The position numbers and the translations under genes are program-made. This document shows positions 19,168 through 28,806 of a stretch of 64,000 nt of DNA, in pieces (within the stretch, counting starts at the first letter, position 1; every line of letters begins with the position of its first letter). This DNA comes from Prochlorococcus sp. scB241_528N17. Its GTDB lineage: Bacteria; Cyanobacteriota; Cyanobacteriia; PCC-6307; Cyanobiaceae. Under the pieces are notes generated by a model. That model had not been told where the DNA came from. It did not search any database and saw nothing but the letters and a program-made list of their open reading frames with translations. The DNA is taken from positions 1-64,000 of the forward strand of contig JFLG01000073.1 of assembly GCA_000634735.1 (NCBI GenBank), in the 5' to 3' direction.

Positions 19168-19332
19168 ATGGAAAATTCAAAAATTGCTTTAAAACAAATA
19201 ATATCTAACGAAGTTTCTTCAATTGATAAAATAAAATGTTCAAAATGTGGAGGGTCAGGAAATTTTAAAACACCTGAAAATTCAAGAAAAACTTGTTTAG
19301 TTTGTTTTGGTAGAGGCTACATAGACATTTAA
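19168..19332 (+). CDS. Small zinc-finger protein, DnaJ-type CxxCxGxG
   Basis: A 54-residue protein starting at ATG 19168. It carries two half-motifs like the DnaJ central zinc finger: CSKCGGSGNF and, 14 residues later, CLVCFGRGY. The four cysteines probably bind one Zn. Such mini-proteins occur in cyanobacteria and plants (BSD2/PSA2-like relatives), where some act in Rubisco or photosystem assembly; the role here is not known. It lies between the cobW-like gene and purS. Confidence 0.75.
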   Translation: MENSKIALKQIISNEVSSIDKIKCSKCGGSGNFKTPENSRKTCLVCFGRGYIDI

Positions 19333-19431
19333 AAACTCAGAAAAACTTAAGGTAAAAAAATATTTGTTTATTAATCAATAGTACTTTTTATTAAAATTTA
19401 AACTAATCTTCTAGTAGAAATTAATTTTTAA

Positions 19432-19686
19432 TTGGACCAATTTGCTGTAAAAGTTTTTGTAAGACTAAGACCCTCAGTTTTAGATCCAGCAGGGGAAGCT
19501 ACTAAATCTGCTTCTATAAAACTTGGAGCCGAGGGAATAAAATCATTACGTATAGGAAAAATGATTGAAGTGAAAATAGAAGGTAATGGTGAAAACGAAG
19601 TAAGAGAAAAAATTGATTTATTGTGTGATAGGTTATTCGCAAATACTGTTATTGAAGATTATGAGTATTCACTAGAAAAATTATAA
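19432..19686 (+). CDS. purS: Phosphoribosylformylglycinamidine synthase subunit PurS
   Basis: An 84-residue small subunit of the PurLQS complex, which makes FGAM in purine synthesis. Typical features are [18 protein letters not shown] at the N-terminus, then [20 protein letters not shown], and the ending [14 protein letters not shown]. The start is TTG at 19432, chosen because it gives the standard PurS N-terminus and no ATG is available. PurQ starts one base after its stop codon. Confidence 0.93.
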   Translation: MDQFAVKVFVRLRPSVLDPAGEATKSASIKLGAEGIKSLRIGKMIEVKIEGNGENEVREKIDLLCDRLFANTVIEDYEYSLEKL

Positions 19687-19687
19687 G

Positions 19688-20353
19688 ATGGATAATTTTA
19701 CTGTAGGAGTTGTTGTCTTCCCTGGTTCTAATTGTGATCGTGATGTTTCATGGGCATTGGAAGGTTGTCTAGACATAAGAACAAAATACTTGTGGCATGA
19801 GTCTTCAGATTTAAGTGATGTAGATGCAATAGTTTTACCTGGAGGATTTAGCTATGGTGATTATTTGAGATGCGGAGCAATTGCGAGATTCTCTCCATTA
19901 ATAAATGCCTTGGATGAGTTTGTTAAAAGCGGGAAAAGAGTTTTAGGAATTTGTAATGGGTTTCAAATTTTGACAGAATCAGGCTTTTTGCCTGGTGCTC
20001 TTACTGCAAATAAAAATCTTAATTTCATCTGTGATGATGTTGAACTTGATATCATTTCTTCAAAAGGAGGCTGGTTTAATAACGGAGGTGAAAAACAAAC
20101 TATTAAGTTGCCAATAGCGCATGGGGAAGGAAGATATCATTGTGATTCTGATACTTTAAAAAAACTTGTAGATAATGAATTGATTGCTTTGAGATATAAA
20201 AATAATCCTAATGGATCCTCATTCGATATTGCAGGCATAACTAATGAAAAGGGAAATGTTCTAGGTTTAATGCCTCATCCAGAGCGTGCATGTGACGAGA
20301 CAATTGGTGGGACTGATGGTCTCTTTACATTAAAATCATTAATATTGAAATAA
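19688..20353 (+). CDS. purQ: Phosphoribosylformylglycinamidine synthase subunit PurQ (glutaminase)
   Basis: A 221-residue class I glutamine amidotransferase subunit supplying ammonia to PurL. Features: [14 protein letters not shown] at the N-terminus, [18 protein letters not shown], the nucleophile Cys in [11 protein letters not shown], and the His-Glu pair in GLMPHPERA. It is coupled to purS with one base between stop and start. A bidirectional terminator follows directly. Confidence 0.96.
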   Translation: MDNFTVGVVVFPGSNCDRDVSWALEGCLDIRTKYLWHESSDLSDVDAIVLPGGFSYGDYLRCGAIARFSPLINALDEFVKSGKRVLGICNGFQILTESGFLPGALTANKNLNFICDDVELDIISSKGGWFNNGGEKQTIKLPIAHGEGRYHCDSDTLKKLVDNELIALRYKNNPNGSSFDIAGITNEKGNVLGLMPHPERACDETIGGTDGLFTLKSLILK

Positions 20354-20386
20354 AAAAGACCCCCAATTTTGGAGGTCTTTTTTTTA
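20352..20386. terminator. Bidirectional intrinsic terminator between purQ and fba
   Basis: The stop codon of purQ is followed by an A-rich/GACC arm (20352-20364), a 6-base AATTTT loop and a GGAGGTC/T-rich arm (20371-20383). One C-A mismatch lies inside the stem. The flanking A and T runs give a U tract on both strands, so it can stop purSQ from the left and fba from the right. Confidence 0.8.
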
Positions 20387-20403
20387 TTTAATTTGGGAAG
20401 AAA

Positions 20404-21477
20404 TTAAACAGTAGCTTTTACTTTTGGATCTAAATCACCTTTAGCGTAAAGATCAGCAAAGTAATTGGTGCTGTTTTGCTTGATCTTACTTGCTTGACCT
20501 TCGCACCAGAACTGCTTGTATCTGTCAAGACAAACTTGTTTCATGTATTTTCTAGCAGGTTTGTTGAAATGTCTTGGGTCAAAGTTTGCCTTGTCAGCAA
20601 ATGCTGCCTCTCTTACTGCGGCAGTGAAAGCAAGCCTGTTATCTGTATCAATGTTGACTTTCCTAACTCCATTTCTTATTCCCTCTTGAATCTCTTCAAC
20701 AGGAACACCGTATGTTTGAGGGATTTCACCACCATATTTGTTAATGATATCCAACCATTCCTGAGGAACTGAACTAGATCCATGCATTACAAGGTGTGTA
20801 TTTGGAAGTGCTTTATGGATTTCAGCAATTCTGCTTATTGCAAGAACTTCTCCTGTAGGTTTTCTTGTGAATTTATAAGCACCATGACTTGTACCTATAG
20901 CAATAGCTAATGCATCAACTTTTGTTTTAGCAACGAAATCTGCAGCTTCTTCAGGATCAGTCAAAAGCATATCTGTAGAAAGTTCACCTTCAAAACCATG
21001 ACCATCTTCAGCTTCTCCTTTCCCTGTTTCTAATGAACCTAAGCAACCTAATTCTCCTTCAACACTAACCCCAACTGAATGAGCAAAATCTACAACCTTT
21101 TTGGTAACTGCAACATTATATTCGTAACTTGCGGGTGTTTTTGCATCTGCCTCTAGAGAACCATCCATCATTACTGATGTGAAACCATTTATTGCTGCTG
21201 AATAGCATGTTGATGGCTCATTACCATGGTCTTGGTGCATTACAACTGGAATATTTGGATATGTTTCTGTAGCGGCAAGGATTAGATGACGTAAGAAAAT
21301 TTCTCCTGCATAATTTCTTGCCCCTCTTGAAGCTTGGAGGATAACTGGACTATCAGTTTCATATGCTGCTTCCATGATTGCTTGAACTTGCTCAAGATTA
21401 TTAACATTGAAAGCTGGAATACCGTAACCATTCTCAGCAGCGTGATCTAAAAGTAGTCTTAGTGGAACGAGGGCCAT
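20404..21477 (-). CDS. fba: Fructose-bisphosphate aldolase, class II
   Basis: A 357-residue metal-dependent aldolase of the Calvin cycle and glycolysis (FBP or SBP to triose-P plus an aldose-P). Features: [28 protein letters not shown] (zinc-binding His), [35 protein letters not shown] and [11 protein letters not shown], with [13 protein letters not shown] near the end. It belongs to the CbbA-like group. ATG at 21477. It is monocistronic by appearance, with a terminator downstream. Confidence 0.96.
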   Translation of the reverse strand: MALVPLRLLLDHAAENGYGIPAFNVNNLEQVQAIMEAAYETDSPVILQASRGARNYAGEIFLRHLILAATETYPNIPVVMHQDHGNEPSTCYSAAINGFTSVMMDGSLEADAKTPASYEYNVAVTKKVVDFAHSVGVSVEGELGCLGSLETGKGEAEDGHGFEGELSTDMLLTDPEEAADFVAKTKVDALAIAIGTSHGAYKFTRKPTGEVLAISRIAEIHKALPNTHLVMHGSSSVPQEWLDIINKYGGEIPQTYGVPVEEIQEGIRNGVRKVNIDTDNRLAFTAAVREAAFADKANFDPRHFNKPARKYMKQVCLDRYKQFWCEGQASKIKQNSTNYFADLYAKGDLDPKVKATV

Positions 21478-21569
21478 AATTAAAATAAGTTAGATGCTAT
21501 ACAAAGCACTTGTTTCCGCGAGTTTAGTACAAAGAGGGATCAAATGTCACGTAATTAGATATACAAAAT

Positions 21570-22667
21570 CTATATTTTTATATTTAACCCGCTCTTCGAC
21601 GATTCTCTTATAGCTTCGCAAACTTTATGACTTGCAAGTCCCTCGCATAAGCCTGGGATTACAGGTGTTCCATTAATTATACTCTGAGCCCATAAATTTT
21701 GAATTCTCAAAACTGGAGCTATTCTTCCATCAGTCCATGTTTTTTCAAAATTAAAACTTAAATCTGCAGTTAGATTTTGTATTTTATTTTCGTTGTTTGA
21801 ATATTTCAAATTAAAACCATGTACATAATCTTTTTGGTTTTCGCTTTTAAGAATTAGTGAACCTTCGCTTCCATATATTTCTAAACTAAATCCTCTACCA
21901 TTTTTAGAAATTGATGATAAAGATACCTGACATGGAACAAGATTTGAGCTGTAGTTTGATATTTCTATATTGGCTAAACATACATCTTCACTCGTAACAT
22001 CATTTAAATCAGATGAATTAGGTAAAGGTCTTTTTTTTATTGATGTTGCTAACTTGCCAGACACGTTTATTGCTTCTCCAAAAAACCAATTCAACATATC
22101 GAATGCATGAGTACCTAAAGCGCCAATAACTCCTCCACCTTTTTCTTCCAATGAATACCAATTCCAGGATCTTTTGGGGTCGGATCTACTGCCCATTAAC
22201 CAATCTAATTTGACTAGATATATATCTCCTAAGATATTTTCATCAATAAGTTTTTTTGTCTGAAGGAAAAGAGGTACTGCCCTATATTCAAAATCAACAC
22301 ATACGCTTAAATTATTAATCAAAGATATTCTCTGAAGCTCTTCAATTTCAAGGGAAGATATTGAAACAGGTTTTTCTAGTAGCAAATTTTTATTGTTCTC
22401 AAGTGCGCTTTTTGCTAATTTAAATCTTGATTCAGGAGGGGTAGCAATAATGATCCCATCAATTTCTGGAGATTTAATTAAGTCATTCCAATCATGAAAA
22501 AAATCTAAGCCCGTTTCTTTTTCTAATATCGATTTTTGTTTTTTCTCGTAATGATAAATTGCTACAGGAGTTAAGTAATCAGACTCTTTTAATGCCTCTA
22601 AATGAACATTTTTACCAAACCCTAGTCCAGCAATTGCTATTTTTAATTTTTTATTTTTAGAATTCAT
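21570..22667 (-). CDS. Gfo/Idh/MocA family oxidoreductase
   Basis: A 365-residue NAD(P)-dependent oxidoreductase. The N-terminal Rossmann motif is IAGLGFGKNVHLEAL; IIATPPESRFKLAKSALENNKNLLLEKPVS carries the family EKP motif, and GVIGALGTHAFDMLNWFFG follows with a conserved His. The substrate cannot be told from sequence; related proteins act on sugars and inositols or as biliverdin reductase-like enzymes. The small secreted protein gene ends 2 bases before its start on the same strand. Confidence 0.85.
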   Translation of the reverse strand: MNSKNKKLKIAIAGLGFGKNVHLEALKESDYLTPVAIYHYEKKQKSILEKETGLDFFHDWNDLIKSPEIDGIIIATPPESRFKLAKSALENNKNLLLEKPVSISSLEIEELQRISLINNLSVCVDFEYRAVPLFLQTKKLIDENILGDIYLVKLDWLMGSRSDPKRSWNWYSLEEKGGGVIGALGTHAFDMLNWFFGEAINVSGKLATSIKKRPLPNSSDLNDVTSEDVCLANIEISNYSSNLVPCQVSLSSISKNGRGFSLEIYGSEGSLILKSENQKDYVHGFNLKYSNNENKIQNLTADLSFNFEKTWTDGRIAPVLRIQNLWAQSIINGTPVIPGLCEGLASHKVCEAIRESSKSGLNIKI

Positions 22668-22669
22668 TC

Positions 22670-23062
22670 TTATCCATTAATAAATTCTGAACAACTATTT
22701 TCAATAACAACATCTATGAGTTCATCATTATTTGAAGTTTGCCATTTTGAATTGAATTGAGGTATTCCATTTATGGAAGTATCTTTAAACTTTTTTTCAT
22801 CGCAATTAATTCTCATTACATAAAGTGATAACTCTCCATCATCATCAGAATTAGTTGGATTTTTGAAGAACTTTGTTAAGACACTGATTTCACCATTTGG
22901 AAAAGGCTTAATACTGCCTTTATCAAGCCATTCTTTCCCTTCACTATTCTCTTTTAGTAGGACCCAGTCAACATTTCCTATCCCATAAGAATATGGCGCA
23001 AAATTTAAAATAAAAAATAAAAGGCTTAAAGAAAAATAAAAGAAATTTGAAATTATACTCAT
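22670..23062 (-). CDS. Small exported protein of unknown function
   Basis: About 130 residues. I take the start at ATG 23062, directly after the accD stop, because a longer frame to 23083 would overlap accD and only adds residues before the signal peptide. The N-terminus is hydrophobic (SNFFYFSLSLLFFILNFAPYSYG), a likely signal peptide. The mature part, with VDWVLLKENSEGKEWLDKGSI and two late cysteines (RINCDEK, ENSCSEF), resembles the surface-adhesin-E-like small exported proteins. Function unknown. Confidence 0.7.
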   Translation of the reverse strand: MSIISNFFYFSLSLLFFILNFAPYSYGIGNVDWVLLKENSEGKEWLDKGSIKPFPNGEISVLTKFFKNPTNSDDDGELSLYVMRINCDEKKFKDTSINGIPQFNSKWQTSNNDELIDVVIENSCSEFING

Positions 23063-23063
23063 T

Positions 23064-23945
23064 TTATATATTTGCTTCTGCAAGTTCTTTTACACCATGA
23101 ATTTTTAAAATTTTAGTCAGAGTATCCTTGAGATCTTTTCGTTTCACAATTACATCAACAAAACCATGCTCAAGCAGATATTCAGCTGTTTGAAAATTAT
23201 CGGGTAATTTTTCTCTTAATGTTTGCTCTATAACCCTTCTTCCAGCAAATCCAATAAGTGCTTTAGGTTCCGCCAAAATTAAATCACCTAACATCGCAAA
23301 GCTGGCTGTTACCCCTCCAGTAGTTGGATGAGTTAATAAGGGCATATATAGGAGATTTTTCTCTTTATGTTTTTTTAGTGCTCCAGATATTTTTGCCATT
23401 TGCATGAGACTTAACATACCTTCTTGCATCCTTGCTCCGCCTGATGCGCAAACAATAAGAATTGGAAAATTTTCCAAAGTTGCTCTCTCAATTATCCTTG
23501 TAATTTTTTCACCAACTACTGAACCCATGGATCCTCCCATAAATCTAAAATCCATAACAGCTAATGCTAAAGGCATTGAATTCACAGAACAGATACCTGT
23601 TACGACTCCATCTCTTAAACCTGTACCTGCTTGACTTTCTTTAATTCGATCAGCATACGCTCTTCTATCTTTAAAACCTAAAGGATCTGTAGGACTTAGT
23701 GAACTATCAAATTCTTTAAATGAATTTTTATCAGCAATTATATTTATCCTTTCATCGCTATTAATCCTATTGTGGTGTCCACAATTACTACAAACATTGA
23801 AATTTGAAATTAGGTCTTTTCTATAGGCTACTTGCGAACACTCTGAACATTTAACCCACAATCCATCTCCTTCGTCAGTATCTTGGGAAACTTTCCCAAC
23901 AAATTGATCTTTACGCCTTGCGGCAAACCAGTCGATTAATGACAC
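23064..23945 (-). CDS. accD: Acetyl-CoA carboxylase carboxyltransferase subunit beta
   Basis: A 293-residue subunit of the carboxyltransferase that, with AccA, makes malonyl-CoA for fatty acid synthesis. The N-terminal four-Cys zinc finger reads CSECSQVAY and later [10 protein letters not shown]. The carboxylase core shows [53 protein letters not shown] and [12 protein letters not shown]. Length and motifs are normal. The start at 23945 gives the standard [12 protein letters not shown]-terminus. Confidence 0.96.
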   Translation of the reverse strand: MSLIDWFAARRKDQFVGKVSQDTDEGDGLWVKCSECSQVAYRKDLISNFNVCSNCGHHNRINSDERINIIADKNSFKEFDSSLSPTDPLGFKDRRAYADRIKESQAGTGLRDGVVTGICSVNSMPLALAVMDFRFMGGSMGSVVGEKITRIIERATLENFPILIVCASGGARMQEGMLSLMQMAKISGALKKHKEKNLLYMPLLTHPTTGGVTASFAMLGDLILAEPKALIGFAGRRVIEQTLREKLPDNFQTAEYLLEHGFVDVIVKRKDLKDTLTKILKIHGVKELAEANI

Positions 23946-24084
23946 AATGTTACCTGTTTTTTCTATTTAAATCTAAGTAAGGTACTTTTATCAAGAAAGA
24001 TATATAAAAATTTGAGATCCTCTAGATTAAAAACTTCTTAAAATTTAAAAATAATGATTTACGTTGATAATCGAAAATTAATTA

Positions 24085-24981
24085 TTATTTATTTTTCTCC
24101 TCAATCATTTTATGAATTATTGGAGTGAGAATTAGTTCCATTGCGAATCCCATTTTTCCTCCATTTACAACGATACTTGTTGGACTTGACATAAATGAAT
24201 CATTAATCATTCCAAGCAAGTATTGAAAATCAATCCCCCATTTCTCTCTTGCCCCTTTTCTGAAATGTATGATCACAAAGCTCTCATCAGGAGTTGGGAT
24301 ATTCCTGCATATGAAAGGATTAGAAGTGTCAATTGTGGGAATTCTTTGGAAATTAATATCGGTTTTGCTGAATTGTGGGCATATATGATTTATATAATCA
24401 GGCATTCTTCTCAATATAGTATCTACAATAGTTTCCGCTGAGTAACCTCTTTCTGCGTTATCTCTATGGATTTTTTGAATCCACTCTAAATTTGTTATCG
24501 GAACAACTCCAACAAGTAGATCAGCATAAGAGGCAACATTGTATCCATCACCTTCTACCCCGCCATGCAAACCTTCATAAAAAAGTACATCTGTTCCCTC
24601 AGGAATATCTTCCCATGGAGTAAATTGTCCAGGTTCTAGGGATGTCCCAAGTCTTGTATTATGTTCTTCTGCTTCTTCAAGACTATGTAGATAATATCTT
24701 TTCTTTCCTCCTCCAGTTTCACCATAGATTTTAAAAAGTTCTTCTAGCTTGTCAAAAAGATTAGCCTCTGGACCAAAATGTGAGAAATTTTCACCTTTTG
24801 AAAGAGCGTCTGCCATAGCTTTTTTCATAGGCATTCTTTCAAATCTGTGGTAACTATCACCTTCAACAACTGCGGGAACAATATCTTCTCTGGCAAAAAT
24901 ATGCTCAAAGGCTCTTTTTACTGTACTTGTTCCTGCTCCTGAAGATCCTGTTACAGCAACTACTGGATGACGTTTTGACAT
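24085..24981 (-). CDS. prk: Phosphoribulokinase, class I (proteobacterial type)
   Basis: A 298-residue kinase making ribulose-1,5-bisphosphate for Rubisco. The P-loop is VTGSSGAGTSTVKRAF, followed by VEGDSYHRFERMPMKKAM. TPWEDIPEGTDVLFYEGLHGG, NLEWIQKIHRD, GYSAETIVDTILRRMPDYINHICPQ and NGGKMGFAMELILTPII match the octameric proteobacterial class I enzyme rather than the class II enzyme of plants and beta-cyanobacteria. There is no Cys in the first 60 residues, so the redox pair of class II is missing. The gene is flanked by accD and leuB on the same strand. Confidence 0.9.
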   Translation of the reverse strand: MSKRHPVVAVTGSSGAGTSTVKRAFEHIFAREDIVPAVVEGDSYHRFERMPMKKAMADALSKGENFSHFGPEANLFDKLEELFKIYGETGGGKKRYYLHSLEEAEEHNTRLGTSLEPGQFTPWEDIPEGTDVLFYEGLHGGVEGDGYNVASYADLLVGVVPITNLEWIQKIHRDNAERGYSAETIVDTILRRMPDYINHICPQFSKTDINFQRIPTIDTSNPFICRNIPTPDESFVIIHFRKGAREKWGIDFQYLLGMINDSFMSSPTSIVVNGGKMGFAMELILTPIIHKMIEEKNK

Positions 24982-25070
24982 TTTTTAAAAACAATATCTA
25001 ATGATTCTGACAGGTCATATGCCAACTTTATGTTTTACTTAAAAATATTTTTTTATTTATTAATTTTTTT

Positions 25071-26144
25071 TTAAATTTCATCCATTATTTTATCTCCGAT
25101 TTCACTGCAAGATAAAACTTCAGTAGACCCATCAGCTAAATCTGCTGTTCTAAATCCTTTTGATAAAACTTTATCAATGGCAGTTTCTAAATTTTCTGCA
25201 GCTTCTTCTTCATTTAATCCAATTTTTAACATCATGGAAGCAGATAAAAGCATTGCAATAGGATTAGCTATGTTTTTACCAGCTATATCAGGAGCCGAAC
25301 CATGAACAGGTTCAAAAACGCCTGGGCCATTATTGTTTAAAGAAGCAGATGGAAGCATACCAATAGAACCAGTTAACATTGCGGCTAAATCGCTTAAAAT
25401 ATCTCCAAATAAATTACTAGTTAAAATCACATCAAATTGACTAGGATCTCTAACTAATTGCATTGCTGCATTATCAACATACATATTGCTTAGAGATATA
25501 TTTTTATCTTTTGAGGTGATATTTAAAACTGTATCTCTCCACAATTGACTAACCTCAAGAACGTTTGATTTATCAACAGAACATATTTTTTTATTTCTTT
25601 GATTAGCAATTTTTATTGCTATTTCGGTTATTCTTTCTATTTCAGTTGAATCATAAACCATCGTATTGAAAGCTTTTGGGATTTTTGTATTTGTTATGTG
25701 TCCTCTTGGTTTCCCAAAATAAATTCCTCCTATTAATTCTCTTACAACAATAAGATCTACATGCTCAACGATTTCTTTTTTTAATGTACTTGCATCTAAT
25801 AGAGATTTTCTTATTTTGACAGGCCTGATATTTGCGAAAAGGTTTAGGGCAGATCTTAACTTTAGTAACCCACTTTCTGGCCTTAATTCTCTTGCAAGAG
25901 AATCATATTTAATATCTCCAACACATGCTAAAAGTACTGCGTCACTTTTTTTACATTGTTCTAGTGTCTCATCTGGAGCAGGAGTACCATATTTTTCATA
26001 CGCTATCCCTCCAAATAATTTTTCAATAATCTCAATATCGAAATTATGATTTTTTGAAAGTTTTTTTAAAACTATTTTTGAAACTTCTGAAATCTCTGGT
26101 CCAATTCCATCTCCTGACAATAAAACAATCTTATATTTCTTCAT
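25071..26144 (-). CDS. leuB: 3-isopropylmalate dehydrogenase
   Basis: A 357-residue enzyme of leucine synthesis, oxidatively decarboxylating 3-isopropylmalate with NAD. Features: LLSGDGIGPEISEVS, the substrate-binding region LRPESGLLKLRSALNLFANIRPVK, the catalytic VRELIGGIYFGKPRG, then FDVILTSNLFGDILSDLAAMLTGSIG and FEPVHGSAPDIAGKNIANPIA. All expected motifs are intact. It lies 29 bases downstream of lpxD on the same strand, so it may be part of the lpxD-proB-yqeG block. Confidence 0.95.
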   Translation of the reverse strand: MKKYKIVLLSGDGIGPEISEVSKIVLKKLSKNHNFDIEIIEKLFGGIAYEKYGTPAPDETLEQCKKSDAVLLACVGDIKYDSLARELRPESGLLKLRSALNLFANIRPVKIRKSLLDASTLKKEIVEHVDLIVVRELIGGIYFGKPRGHITNTKIPKAFNTMVYDSTEIERITEIAIKIANQRNKKICSVDKSNVLEVSQLWRDTVLNITSKDKNISLSNMYVDNAAMQLVRDPSQFDVILTSNLFGDILSDLAAMLTGSIGMLPSASLNNNGPGVFEPVHGSAPDIAGKNIANPIAMLLSASMMLKIGLNEEEAAENLETAIDKVLSKGFRTADLADGSTEVLSCSEIGDKIMDEI

Positions 26145-26172
26145 TTAAATTTTTGTTTAATAGAACAATAAA

Positions 26173-27207
26173 TTATTGCTTGTCTAATTGTCTAAGTTTT
26201 TTTGCTAATTCTGGTAATTTTTTAAAAATACTTGAACTCCTTAGCCATGATTTATTTTCCATCGCGGGGAAACCACTAACTACCTTGCCATCTTCAATGT
26301 CACAATGGATTCCGCATTTTGAACTCGCAATGACATTATTACCAACTTTTACTCTATTATTGACTCCTACTTGTCCTGCCAAAATAACACCATCCCCTAT
26401 ATTTGCTCCTCCAGCGATACCAACTTGAGCTGCAAATGCACAATTCTTTCCAATTTTTACGCCATGACCTATTTGTATTAAATTATCCAACTTTGTTCCC
26501 TCATCAATAAAAGTAAATCCAACTGCGGGTCTATCAATACAACAATTAGTTCCAATTTCTACAAAACTCATTATTTTTACACCACCTTTTTGCGGCATCT
26601 TTACCCATTTGCCATTTTCAGGAATAAAACCAAACCCCTCTGATCCAATAACAGAATTTGAATTAATTACACAATTATTTTTTAGAGTGGTATTTTCGTA
26701 AATAACACAATTTGGATGAATTATATTATTATTTCCTATTCGAACATTACCTAAAATTGATGATCCAGGAAGAATATTATTATTGTTTCCAATAACGGTA
26801 TTTTCTCCAATATATACATTAGGTCCAATATGGCAATCTGCTCCAATTATTGCTGTTTTATCTATAACTGCTGAAGCATGAATTCCTGGTTTGAAATTGA
26901 TAGTTTTATATAAATAATCCAATACTTCTGCAAATGCAATTCTTGGATTTTTAACGATTATGTTTGATATATTGAGTTTTTTTAGGGCACTAACGATTTC
27001 ATAGTTGTTAGTAGTTATTATTGCTGATGCTTTAGTTTGATCTAATTTTTCTTTAAGAATATTATTTTCTTCTAAAAAAGAAATTTGATGTTTAACTGCA
27101 GCATCTAATGAGGCAGCATCATTTATATTTAAATCTTCGAAAATATTGGCACTAATAAAATTTGAATTTCCTTTTTTTATTAGATCAACTAAATCACTTA
27201 AAAGCAT
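26173..27207 (-). CDS. lpxD: UDP-3-O-acylglucosamine N-acyltransferase
   Basis: A 344-residue lipid A biosynthesis acyltransferase. The N-terminal uridine-binding domain is followed from about residue 100 by hexapeptide repeats of a left-handed beta helix, for example AIIGADCHIGPNVYIGENTVIG. GSEGFGFIP and IQIGHGVKIG carry the conserved region with the catalytic His. The end reads CDIEDGKVVSGFPAM. It is part of outer-membrane synthesis together with the LptB-like gene elsewhere in the window. Confidence 0.94.
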   Translation of the reverse strand: MLLSDLVDLIKKGNSNFISANIFEDLNINDAASLDAAVKHQISFLEENNILKEKLDQTKASAIITTNNYEIVSALKKLNISNIIVKNPRIAFAEVLDYLYKTINFKPGIHASAVIDKTAIIGADCHIGPNVYIGENTVIGNNNNILPGSSILGNVRIGNNNIIHPNCVIYENTTLKNNCVINSNSVIGSEGFGFIPENGKWVKMPQKGGVKIMSFVEIGTNCCIDRPAVGFTFIDEGTKLDNLIQIGHGVKIGKNCAFAAQVGIAGGANIGDGVILAGQVGVNNRVKVGNNVIASSKCGIHCDIEDGKVVSGFPAMENKSWLRSSSIFKKLPELAKKLRQLDKQ

Positions 27208-27227
27208 TTTTCAGTTTTAATTTTTTT

Positions 27228-28310
27228 CTAAGAGAGAGCAAGAACATCTCTATGAACGACAATTATCGAGGAGTTGTTATTTTCTTTATTATTTAAGATA
27301 CTTCTTAATTTGTCGCTACTTATTGATACTAAACCTTTTGCAACTTCTTTATCATTTGTATTTACGATTTTAACTGCCTGATTAATCGTAAAGTTTCCTT
27401 CTACATTCTTAACACCAACCGCTAAAAGTGAGGCACCTTTTTTTTTAATTGCAAAAGAAGCTCCATCATCTAAAGTAATTTTTCCTACTGTTTGAATTGC
27501 ATGTGAAAGCCAACTTTTTTTGTTTCCAATAGGTTTTTCTACTGGATAAAATAAAGTTCCAATTTTATTATCATTAAATATTTCAATTAAGTTTTTTTTA
27601 TTAGTTCCATCAACTAGTTGGACTTCGATTCCTCCTTTTGTTGCTATTTCTGCAGAAATTAATTTAGTAGAAATTCCTCCTGTGCCCCATTCATTTTTTG
27701 AGTTTTGAATATTTTTATCTTTAATTTCCTTTAATTCACTATTATGAACTTCTTTAATAGGTTGCGCATCTTTATTATTACGTGGATCTTTTGAGTATAG
27801 ATTCTCAATATCGGTTAATAAAATAAGCTTGTTAGCATTTGTAGCCAAGGCAACTAAAGCAGAGAGGGTATCATTATCTCCATATTTAAGCTCTTCATTT
27901 GATACGGTATCATTTTCATTTACTATTGGAATAACATTCAACTCGATTAATCTTTTTAAAGTTTTAGAAGCGTTTTTAAAGGATTCTCGTGAATTGAAAT
28001 CAGCTTTAGTTATTAAAATTTGAGCAATATTAAGACCTAATTTATTAAATACTTTATCGTATATGGACATTAAATTAACTTGACCTACTGCAGCAGTAGC
28101 TTGAAGGGTACTTAAATCATTTGGTCTTGTTTTAATATTTAACTTTTGGCAACCTAATCCAACGGCTCCACTAGTTACTAAAATTAATTTGTTTCCTTTT
28201 GAAAGGAAACTTGTAAAGGATCTAGAAAGGTTTTCAATAACTTCTTCTGTAGATGTTTCCTCTGTTCCTCTTAATATACTAGTACCAATTTTTATAACCC
28301 AAGTTTTCAT
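27228..28310 (-). CDS. proB: Glutamate 5-kinase
   Basis: A 360-residue first enzyme of proline synthesis. The amino-acid-kinase domain has [64 protein letters not shown] and [17 protein letters not shown]-terminal PUA domain follows ([24 protein letters not shown]). The start ATG at 28310 overlaps the stop of the YqeG-like gene by four bases, so the two are coupled. Confidence 0.95.
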   Translation of the reverse strand: MKTWVIKIGTSILRGTEETSTEEVIENLSRSFTSFLSKGNKLILVTSGAVGLGCQKLNIKTRPNDLSTLQATAAVGQVNLMSIYDKVFNKLGLNIAQILITKADFNSRESFKNASKTLKRLIELNVIPIVNENDTVSNEELKYGDNDTLSALVALATNANKLILLTDIENLYSKDPRNNKDAQPIKEVHNSELKEIKDKNIQNSKNEWGTGGISTKLISAEIATKGGIEVQLVDGTNKKNLIEIFNDNKIGTLFYPVEKPIGNKKSWLSHAIQTVGKITLDDGASFAIKKKGASLLAVGVKNVEGNFTINQAVKIVNTNDKEVAKGLVSISSDKLRSILNNKENNNSSIIVVHRDVLALS

Positions 28311-28801
28311 TTTATAAAATGAGAAATTAATTTTTCTATTGTCAAAGTTAAATTAAATTTTATAGGCAAGCCATCTCTATTTAATCTCTTAACTAATATT
28401 GTTTTTATATCACATCTATTCCCAACAATAATATCTGTAAAAATTCTGTCGCCAATAATGGCTATATTTTTTGGCTCTCTGCCAATTTCTTTGATAGCAG
28501 ACAAAGTTACTTTTTTTCTAGGTTTTGATGCATTGTATTTATACCTTAAATTTAATTCTTTCGCTATTTTTGCGATTCTTTTTTTTGATGGATTATTACT
28601 TATTAGATATAAGGAGAAAAGTTTTTTAGATTCTATGATCCAATTTTTTACAGCTTTTGGGATCATATTTGATTTTCTATTTACTAGAGTCCCATCCACG
28701 TCTAGCAATAAAGAATTAATTCCTTTTTTTTGCAACTCAGATTGAGAAATATTATATATTGGCAATTCTGAATCCCAATTGATATTTAGGATAGATCTCA
28801 T
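28307..28801 (-). CDS. YqeG family HAD-type phosphatase
   Basis: A 164-residue HAD-superfamily protein, subclass IIIA. Motif I is [12 protein letters not shown] (nucleophile Asp), motif II is [11 protein letters not shown], and motif III/IV is [16 protein letters not shown]. Related proteins include plant and yeast phosphatidylglycerophosphate phosphatases (GEP4), so a PGP phosphatase role is possible but unproven; pgsA, which makes PGP, is elsewhere in the window. The gene overlaps proB by four bases and starts just upstream of the DUF3727 gene end. Confidence 0.85.
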   Translation of the reverse strand: MRSILNINWDSELPIYNISQSELQKKGINSLLLDVDGTLVNRKSNMIPKAVKNWIIESKKLFSLYLISNNPSKKRIAKIAKELNLRYKYNASKPRKKVTLSAIKEIGREPKNIAIIGDRIFTDIIVGNRCDIKTILVKRLNRDGLPIKFNLTLTIEKLISHFIK

Positions 28802-28806
28802 TTATT

